The notes below the pieces were generated by a model that did no database searches, was not told the DNA's origin, and worked only from the letters and a program-made list of their open reading frames with translations. Shown piece by piece: positions 20,001 to 26,578 of a DNA stretch of 26,578 bases. The translations under genes were made by a program, and so were the position numbers. Within the stretch, counting starts at the first letter, position 1. Every line of letters starts with the position of its first letter. Origin of the DNA: Lingula anatina (lineage: Eukaryota > Brachiopoda > Lingulata > Lingulida > Lingulidae); the NCBI RefSeq assembly GCF_001039355.2, contig NW_019775426.1:244162-270739 (forward strand), written 5' to 3'.

Positions 20001-22602
20001 GTGTATCTGAGCTCTTTGGTTTTGTCCATATTATTGATTCTGGTAAAATTCATCAGAAAATTGAGCTGATTGTGCTATTCTCATTGTATATAATCAGTGT
20101 CACATCCCAAAAACTGCTTACATTATTTCAAAATCATGATATTAATATGTGTTCACAAGTTAAAATCAACATGGTAATTTGCAGTAAAAGAAAATGTAAT
20201 GAATTAGTGGTCTTATTTTTTGCTTTAAAACCAATTGTGAACAAATATGGCCATAAAACATTTTAAAGGAATATCTGAGTTTTTGAAGATTCAAGATGAT
20301 ATGTTTTATTTCAGTCTGAAATGATGAGAAAAATGAAAACCAGTCCCGAAGCTGGACAGCCTTCATCTTTATGGGATAAATTCCTCGGACAGATGCTCCC
20401 TGCTATAACAGATGTTGTCAGATTCTGTAAAAGAATCCCTGGTAGGGTGGCCTGCTAGACATCTATTCTTTACAGCTTAACTTAGCAGATAAATTGTGGC
20501 AAAATCCAAAATTATTAGTTGCTCGTCAGTTTATTGAGTAGGGTATTTCTTGTTTGAAAGGCCTAAAATGGATAAGTTGATAAAAGACTTGGCCATATCT
20601 TTGCCATTTAACTTTCCTTACTATTATTATGATCATAAAATATGTGAGAACAATGTTGGGGCAACCCAGTACTAGTAAATAAGATCATCATTCACAATAT
20701 CCCATACTTGTCTTTGTAGGTTTTATTGAATTAGGTGAGGATGATCAGATAAAACTGATAAAGCAGGGCAGTTTTGAGCTGGTGTTAATCAGGTACCTTG
20801 GCCTTATTGACCCAGTGAAAGACTTTATGATAGACCCCAGCATGGAGCATCTGATTCCTAGGTAAATATACCAGTAGGCTACTCAGTGCTTTCTTTTCCT
20901 TATGTTTCATGGTCTCACTTGTATAAAGAGCTTGAATATGAAATCTATATACTGTTTTGTACTGCTGATATTCATTTTAAGTTAAGATTCTTTACTAGTT
21001 TTTAAGTAATAATTCTATGTAAAAAATGTGGTTTTTTGCATACTATTCATAAGTGTGATAATACTTTGTCAATTCATCAGTCATCATTTGAACTCAACTG
21101 AAATGTTTTCACTTACATTTTGCCTTTTCACATTGTAAGTAAAGCCAAATTTTCTCTTTTTTTTTGCTCCAGAATGATAGTAAAAAATATGCCACTGGGG
21201 GGATTCTTAGAGAGTTTCTTTGAGCTGGCTGGTTATCTTAATCCTCTGAGGCTGAGCGATGCTGAGATGGCACTACTGTGTGCAGTGATCATCATTAACC
21301 CTGGTAAGGTTTTTTGAAGGGAACACCTACTTATTACTTCCATTTATTAATGAACACTATGTATGGGAACACAAAGGGCAGGTGAATAAATCAAATTAAG
21401 TCTGCAATTTGAAAAAATATGAAGTTCATCATTCCTGTATTTATCAGACCTATAGCCCTGCGTATTTAAGTATGACACACACACACACGCACGCACGCAC
21501 ACTTAACATGGTAGATCATCATTATTTGTGTAATATCTACTAAAATATTGCAATTACAGCCAATGTGAAATTGAAAGATAAATTGTTTTATTTCAGAGTG
21601 TGCAGGTCTAACCAACCGTAAGGGGGTGGTCAAGTTACAGAGTGTATTTGTGCAGGCCTTACTCAGTCAGATGAGGAGCACGAGAACTAGAGGTAAAAAA
21701 AAACGACACTATAAGGAGTGATAAATAAAAAACGACACTTCATTGCATTTTCACTTCAGCACATTGACTATTTTGTTTGAGATAAATAAATTATATTTTT
21801 ACCATCAGAAGTAAGTGGCAAAAGTAAATAATTAATGACAAGAACTTTTTTATAGTGAAAGAAATGTTTTTCTAAGCCACAGTAGGTTTTTCTGTAGTAT
21901 TTGTTGGAGAAAATTATTTAACATGCTTGAGCTGCTTGACAAGGGTTAATTACAACCATAAGACATACAGTGATAAAGAGAGGAACAAACTTGGACCGCG
22001 TTCAGATTAAAACATCGTACCGGCTGGATTGATCCAACTCTGCAGGGGATTTATGCTTAATTGCATTCAGTGTAATCAGCGTAATTGTATGACAAGCCTC
22101 CTTGGTGGCTAGGGTTAACTAACTTTCTTGTTGGTTCTGCTTTATTACCCCCTAGCAGCTTGAGGAGAAGTGTCAGACATTCAAGCTAATTACAGTGATT
22201 TCACATAGTGAGAATCTCCTTCAGAGTTAGATCGATCCAGCTGGTACAGTTTGTTTATCTGAATGCTCCCTTATATTTATGTTCAATCAAAGGGGGAAGT
22301 CTAATTTAGATGAGGAAAAAATATCAATGGGAGTAGGTATCTTTGGGTTATCAGGATCAGGTGTTGCTCCCACTTGGTTAAGACCTGGTTTCATGTGTTT
22401 AGAGACCTGCCTTTAATATGCTTTCTGTTACATTTTAGATGAAGTGGATGATGTGTTCTCCAAGATTTTGAACTTTCTACCTGTTCTGAAAAAGAACAAT
22501 AGTGAACATTCAAAAGCACTTCGTGGCATCAAGATGGAGATGCCACAACAGATGGAGAAATTTCCAGACTTACATAAAGAAGTTTTTGACCTTGATAATT
22601 AA
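15163..22602 (+). CDS. NR1-type nuclear receptor, complete nine-exon coding region (577 aa)
   Basis: Ligand-type transcription factor expected in the nucleus. Joining 15163-15172, 16865-16992, 17715-17856, 19078-19871, 20315-20441, 20720-20861, 21173-21303, 21597-21692 and 22439-22602 gives 1734 bases with every phase matching and all introns GT-AG. The DNA-binding domain spans residues 25-90: finger cysteines 25, 28, 42, 45 and 61, 67, 77, 80, and P-box EGCKG. A basic extension (SRLGRRPKRLK, 95-105) would contact bases 5' of the half-site. Residues 106-290 are a Ser/Asn/Pro/Gly-rich hinge. The ligand-binding domain (about 297-577) has the signature IPGF-x2-L-x3-DQ-x2-L near 399-413 and a final helix with LHKEVF (568-573), so unlike vertebrate Rev-erb it keeps an AF-2-like end. 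The A/B region is very short. The NR1 subfamily is well supported; the group (E75/Rev-erb, E78, ROR-related or a lophotrochozoan-only group) is not resolved. Confidence 0.9.
15173..16864 (+). other. Receptor intron 1
   Basis: It holds (TTTA)n at 16061-16094 and poly-T at 16457-16476. An imperfect DR3 lies at 15437-15451 (AGGTCA, three bases, AGGTCC). No coding exon seen. Confidence 0.7.
16865..16992 (+). CDS. Receptor coding exon 2 (first zinc finger)
   Basis: Acceptor cttccag. It encodes residues 4-46, including the first zinc finger, and ends in phase 0 after CEGCK, inside the P-box, at donor AAG|GTGAGA. His-Ala, usual before the third cysteine in E75/Rev-erb types, is replaced by Asp-Ser. 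Confidence 0.93.
16993..17714 (+). other. Receptor intron 2 with (CT)n and a 170-bp minisatellite
   Basis: Twenty bases after the donor begins a (CT)n run (17013-17075), followed by (TG)n. Then come three diverging copies of a block of about 165-172 bp. They are recognised by gagttct at 17144, 17316 and 17480, each followed by gagaatctgctt-like sequence, with TG-rich spacers. Confidence 0.85.
17013..17075. repeat. (CT)n microsatellite next to exon donor
   Basis: A pure CT run of about 63 bp on the sense strand, starting 20 bp into intron 2. Confidence 0.95.
17715..17856 (+). CDS. Receptor coding exon 3 (second zinc finger)
   Basis: Acceptor tttctttcag. It encodes residues 47-93: GFFRRC, the second finger cysteines with spacing C-x5-C-x9-C-x2-C, and the CRLKKCFAVGMSRE helix. 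It ends in phase 1 at donor GAAG|GTGAAT. Cys52 replaces the usual Ser after GFFRR. Confidence 0.95.
17857..19077 (+). other. Receptor intron 3
   Basis: A poly-G tract lies near 18092-18103. A 16-bp perfect palindrome at 18641-18656 is centred on CACGTG. No coding sequence seen. Confidence 0.75.
19078..19871 (+). CDS. Receptor coding exon 4 (DNA-contact extension, hinge, start of LBD)
   Basis: Acceptor ttttacctttcag. It encodes residues 94-358: the basic extension, the long hinge rich in Ser, Asn, Pro and Gly, then the first LBD helices (EELNRIMIQNIVEA and KERQQLIHQVTDVIIEAH). It ends in phase 0 at ATGATG|GTGAGT. Retention of the next intron would reach a stop at 19956-19958. Confidence 0.93.
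20315..20441 (+). CDS. Receptor coding exon 5 (LBD helix 3 region)
   Basis: Acceptor ttttatttcag. It encodes residues 359-400 plus one base, including SLWDKFLGQMLPAITDVV and RFCKRIP, the start of the LBD signature. The donor is CCTG|GTAGGG. Confidence 0.92.
20720..20861 (+). CDS. Receptor coding exon 6 (LBD signature)
   Basis: Acceptor tctttgtag. It encodes GFIELGEDDQIKLIKQGSFE and the following helix, matching the F-x5-PGF-x2-L-x3-DQ-x2-L signature of receptor ligand-binding domains. It ends in phase 2 at CTAG|GTAAAT. Confidence 0.93.
21173..21303 (+). CDS. Receptor coding exon 7 (LBD helices 6-9 region)
   Basis: Acceptor tttttttgctccag. It encodes GGFLESFFELAGYLNPLRLS and DAEMALLCAVIIINP. 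The latter aligns with the conserved E-x2-L-x3-(I/V) helix 8 motif of NR1 receptors. It ends in phase 1 at CCTG|GTAAGG. Confidence 0.92.
21597..21692 (+). CDS. Receptor coding exon 8 (LBD helices 9-10 region)
   Basis: Acceptor ttttatttcag. It encodes ECAGLTNRKGVVKLQSVFVQ and ALLSQMRSTRTR, equivalent to the loop and dimerisation helix after helix 8. Phase 1 at AGAG|GTAAAA. Confidence 0.9.
21693..22438 (+). other. Receptor intron 8
   Basis: 746 bp of AT-rich intron between GTAAAA and cattttag. Nothing notable except a short near-repeat of the exon-edge sequence (aaaaaacgacact at about 21698 and 21729). Confidence 0.8.
22439..22602 (+). CDS. Receptor terminal coding exon (helix 11, AF-2)
   Basis: It encodes DEVDDVFSKILNFLPVLKKN, the helix 11 region, and the last helix FPDLHKEVFDLDN, then TAA at 22600-22602. 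The AF-2 glutamate (571) is kept, while the second hydrophobic position is His569. Confidence 0.92.
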
Positions 22603-23833
22603 CTCTGTGACCTTGGTTTGCAAATTTTAATCTGCAATGGCTACGTGTGGAAGTTAAGTTAGAAAAGGCTGCCCAACCAACTTTTTCATGGTTTATGAGT
22701 CAGCAGATCTAGATCAGAAGCAAGACAATACAGGAGCAGATGGATAGGGGGCGTTGTGTGCAATACGTCTGCTTGTTGGCACTGGAATCCATTACAGAGG
22801 GAATGCTATCTGGAAGGACAGATACATTTGAATGAGTTAACAGGAATGCTGATGACAGACAGGCATTTTGAATCAAAGGAGCAATGTTCCAGAGTGGGGA
22901 AGGTTAGGCGAGAGGAGTATTGAAGTGTGAAACAATGGGTTTGATACCTGTATATGGTTTGCGAGATAAATTGATCCAGTGTACTCCCTGTACTGACAGG
23001 CTCACTACCTGAACAAGGGCTGTCCAAGCTGATAATGGTCATGTACACAGCCAACACGGGTGTATGAAAATCCAGGGAAATATTTAGAATGGATAGAAGT
23101 GACAGGACTGTACCAGGTCTATGGTGTGTATGATGGCAGGTGTTTTGTCACAGAGAGATCGGCTTGTGACCCAGGATGAAGGTACTTGGAGAAAGTGGTC
23201 ACAAACAGAAGGCTTTGATGTCCATGAATTCCTGCTGTAGGGTCCTGCATCACTGAAAGACTGGATGACCAACTATGACTTCATGACTTGATCTAAGAGG
23301 CGATTTTCTAATTAATAGCCTACTAGAGAATGGAGCTAAGGGGCTACTGCCACTTATGAGGTAAATTATCTGCAAAATCTCTGACAGTTTGGTCCTTAGT
23401 TGGATTAAAAGACCAAAAAGAGAAAAGGGTGTATGGAAACTTTGAGTGAAGCACAGTTTAGTCAGCTAGACATCTTTGGCAGTTGTGACTGAGACCCTTT
23501 TTTGACTTTTGTTGTTTTGTGCAACAGGGCCCTAGGTGTTATGATGCTCTCAAGATCTGTACATGAAGACTGACAAGTAAGACAGTCCAGTCTGAGCTGT
23601 GATAAGACACTGAAGGTACCCGACTTAGGTATCAGACTGTGTGCAGTGTAGTGCTGTTTGATATGGAGATTTCCATAGAGAGTTTATAGACAGATAATGG
23701 ATTGTTTTTTTTATCTCAAGATGTTTTGAAATAAGGAAAAAGGAAGTTAAAAAAGAGTATGGATCGCTTTAAAAACAAAACAATAAAAGCAATGATTAAG
23801 TGCCACTTACTAGAAAGACATACAGAACAAAGT

Positions 23834-23903
23834 TGACCTTGACTAGACGGATTCATGTGACCCCTTTGAAGTGTAACCTTGACCTTGTCACCTGTGACCT
23901 TGA
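23834..23903 (-). promoter_or_regulatory. Cluster of three TGACCTTG nuclear-receptor half-sites
   Basis: TGACCTTG occurs at 23834-23841, 23880-23887 and 23895-23902; the first and third are followed by A. The reverse complement, TCAAGGTCA, is the extended half-site of ERR/FTZ-F1-type monomer receptors. A TGACCC occurs nearby (about 23857-23862). Function is inference. Confidence 0.35.
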
Positions 23904-25557
23904 ATGGTGCTTGAAGGAAGCTCAACTGTGACATTGTAGGGTCAGCCATAACTGGGTGACAGTTGTAGCATTAAGATCAGCTGTGACTAGATAGAGGTGG
24001 AGACCCTGATTGTAAGCAAACTGGATGCAAAACAATGTATCTAGTACCAGATGCCTTACATTTGTGTGAGTGTATGTGTGTGCATTTTATATATATATAA
24101 TTATGCACATGCACACACTTGCACAGATATATATTGTATGTTTTATAGTGTGTGTGTGTGTGTGTGATTATAGCATATAAATTATCATATTGTATTTTTT
24201 GTGATACAAAAGTATTATTATTATTAATATTAAGTGCTATTCAAAAGCATAATGAAATTAAAGCGATCATGATATATATAAACTGATGAATTCTGAAGCC
24301 AATGCTTCTGTAAGGACGTTTGCAAACACTTCTCATTAAAATGTGTGGCAAATTCTCCTCCATATGAAAGTGGTAGTGATTACATGGATTACTGTCAGAG
24401 AGCAATTGTAGTTGTGGAAATATTGCACAAATATAAAATGATTTTACCCTGTATAATTCTGTCAGTATTAATTTATAGCACCATTTCTTATAGTTTGAAC
24501 AGGATTTTAATTTAATTATGCAAAAGGTAAAGTTGGTGACCATGTTCTTATATTAGAGGTGTATTTTTCTGGTGTTTCTTCTACTTTAATCAAAAATTTC
24601 CTGACCATTGAAATGTCAAGGATCTGGGGTCTTGGCGTTTCTGACAGAGAACAACAACACAACACTATATTTTACAGAGAATCTTTTACAGACTAGTTTT
24701 CAAATCTTACCTATAAGTGCAATTTATGAAAAAATATTTTTAACAAAATGACACTAGATTTTGACATAACAGTTCATTTTAATCAGCCATGTAAAATCGG
24801 CAAGAGTGAAGAAAATATTTCAGGGCATTATTATTTTGCAAATTAAATGATCATGTCACAGTGCCCCCAGTGAATGTAATTATGTCTAGTAATAGTTAAA
24901 TAATATCAGGTTTACAATCACACTATGAGTGATTGCAATTGCTTCTCATCACTGATCTAAAAAAACTATTTAATTGGATAAGTTTTAGCTAGCCAACTGA
25001 ATGTTCTTAACTGTGACAATATATTTATGGTAGAAAAATAGCAATAAGAAATTTTCCTAAACAGAGTATAATTGGATGTTGTAAAGAAAAGGTAATGCGT
25101 ACAGTACATGTATGTACTACATAATATGAATTGTGGGGGATGGGGGAAGTTTGCATATTATTTTTAATTATTAGCAGTATTTGTACAGTTATTAACATGC
25201 AAATCTGTTTGTCATGAATGTTTATTTTTCTCTCTTGGCATACTTAAGCATGGCAAATATTTTTATTGATTGGTAGAAGATTACCATGATAAGTTGTACC
25301 CATTGAAATCAGGGTTCTAATTTTAAGTTGGAAAGAATGTGTTTGGTTTTACATGTGCTTTTGCCTTGTTAAGTAACTTACCCTAATTCAGGATAAGAGT
25401 TGATGCTTATAAATATTCTTTGTAAATATTTTATGGTAAAACATGTCTGTTAGCTTTTTGTTTACAAGATGTTATTTTTGTTAACAACAATGTATTTTGT
25501 CATTTTTATTGCAGTCTGTACAAGCGCTTTACTATCAAGCCAATTTTATGATGTGAA

Positions 25558-25563
25558 AATAAA
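25558..25563 (+). terminator. Candidate polyadenylation signal AATAAA
   Basis: AATAAA about 3 kb after the receptor stop codon. Other copies lie at 26365-26370 and 26432-26437, the last followed by T/GT-rich DNA, so alternative ends are possible. Confidence 0.4.
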
Positions 25564-25580
25564 AATGTATCTCAGTTGGT

Positions 25581-26578
25581 AACTGAAAGAAAAAAAATAA
25601 TCAATTGCAGAAAGGTTTTTTTCCTCACTATTTGTTTGAATTCTCATCTTCACAGAATATTTTGACTGGCCATTTATCATTTACATTCAAATGTTCATAA
25701 TGACAGCTCCGTACTATAATTTTATCGCTCACCATCATCGCTTTAAGTTTTTTTTTCTGGTTTTTCACAGCAGAAGCAGCTTTTGACTCTCAACTTTTCC
25801 CTGGCACAAGGGGACAGGTATTTCTCACAAAATGCAGACCACTTTCAGTTCGAACATCATTTAAATTCATGATTTTCACCTTTCATCCAATTACAAAAAC
25901 AGACTTTCTGATCTCAGCCAGCTTTTGTACTTTTTTTGAAAAAAAATTTGTGAAGAGGAAAAAATTAATGATTCTAGTAATTATTTACATAGCCTTTAAA
26001 TTTCTTTTCCTCACTATCTTTCTAGCCCAAAAAAAGCTGGTTTGTAGTTCAGTAATCCAAGGAATGTTGAGTTGAATTGTTTTAGAAAGGTTTAACCAAC
26101 TTAAAATGAAGTCTCAAGACTTCGGTGTTGTTAGTATTGTTTTGTACTGTAAGATTTTGAAGTACCAGGATTTGTTGTGTTCAATAGGCTGCATTTCAAG
26201 CCATGTTAGGACGGCTCAGCTCAATATGTATTTTATCAGTAGACAGTATGCTTATGGTTTCTTGCAGGCAACAAATATTGCCCCCTGCTGTTCGATCGAT
26301 TTGCTTTAAGTTAGTAATTTTAACTGCATGGTTAACTGAGATGTTACAGCACAACCTGATTTGAAATAAAGGTCTTAAAATACGGAGCTTGGTCAGATAC
26401 TGTAAGTTGAAAACTTACTTAGATTGTACATAATAAATCTGTCTGTTCACATAAACTTGTCTTCTTTATTGTTTGCAGTATTTCTTTTTCAGTCCACGTC
26501 CATGTGCACTTTTTGGGATGAAATTGTTGCTTTCCTTATATATTGATTTTTTCCCCTTAGTTTGGGAGTGCTAAAAAT
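25581..26578. other. Downstream flank, no gene seen
   Basis: AT-rich sequence with short open frames lacking any recognisable feature. It holds two further AATAAA signals (26365 and 26432), which may extend the receptor transcript. Confidence 0.5.

Larger units (their letters stand above)
22603..25580 (+). other. Probable long 3' UTR of the receptor gene
   Basis: No open frame here looks like a protein. The first kilobase is less AT-rich, then the DNA becomes AT-rich with TG/TA microsatellites near 24060-24165. An early AATAAA lies at 23782-23787 and a stronger candidate end at 25558-25563. Transcript extent is inference. Confidence 0.5.

Noticed and set aside
25501-25575. Acceptor-like ttttattgcag downstream of the receptor, possible extra exon
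   Set aside because: The receptor already ends at a normal AF-2 helix and stop, and no open frame follows.

Overview
This is animal nuclear DNA: genes are split by GT-AG introns, the intergenic DNA is AT-rich, and microsatellites are abundant. There is a short run of N (12103-12121) as in a draft assembly, and a decayed LINE tail. Protein style and microsatellite load suggest a lophotrochozoan, most likely a mollusc. That assignment is inference.

Layout, all on the plus strand. (1) 95-3343 is one very large internal exon of an insulin receptor substrate (IRS/chico-type) adaptor. It carries five YxxM and five YxN motifs, with two proline-rich SH3-ligand stretches. The PH and PTB domains lie upstream of the window, and no convincing 3' terminal exon was found. 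(2) 3344-15060 is intron or intergenic DNA. It holds a 5'-truncated non-LTR retrotransposon tail (about 4273-4926), a 122-bp tandem duplication (8712-8951), a composite direct-repeat array (9792-11685), and many simple repeats. (3) 15163-22602 is a complete nuclear receptor gene that I could assemble from nine coding exons with consistent phases. It gives 577 residues: a C4/C4 zinc-finger DNA-binding domain, a long Ser/Asn/Pro-rich hinge, and a ligand-binding domain ending in an AF-2-like helix. It belongs to the NR1 subfamily by signature; the exact group is unresolved. (4) 22603-26578 is the 3' UTR or flank, with several AATAAA signals.

The most interesting structure is the array at 9792-11685. 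Two head-to-tail units share a 215-bp left end (one difference) and a 312-bp right end (five differences) but have unrelated cores of 98 and 743 bp. The two ends are also imperfect inverted relatives of each other. This could be a tandem mobile-element pair, a duplicated promoter of the receptor gene, or two haplotypes joined by the assembler. Other points are a perfect DR5 of AGGTCA overlapping a ROR/Rev-erb-type site upstream of the receptor, three TGACCTTG half-sites clustered downstream of it, and a cysteine-rich patch between the Grb2-type motifs of the IRS protein.

The window places an insulin-pathway scaffold next to an NR1-type receptor. Nothing here shows that the two are co-regulated.
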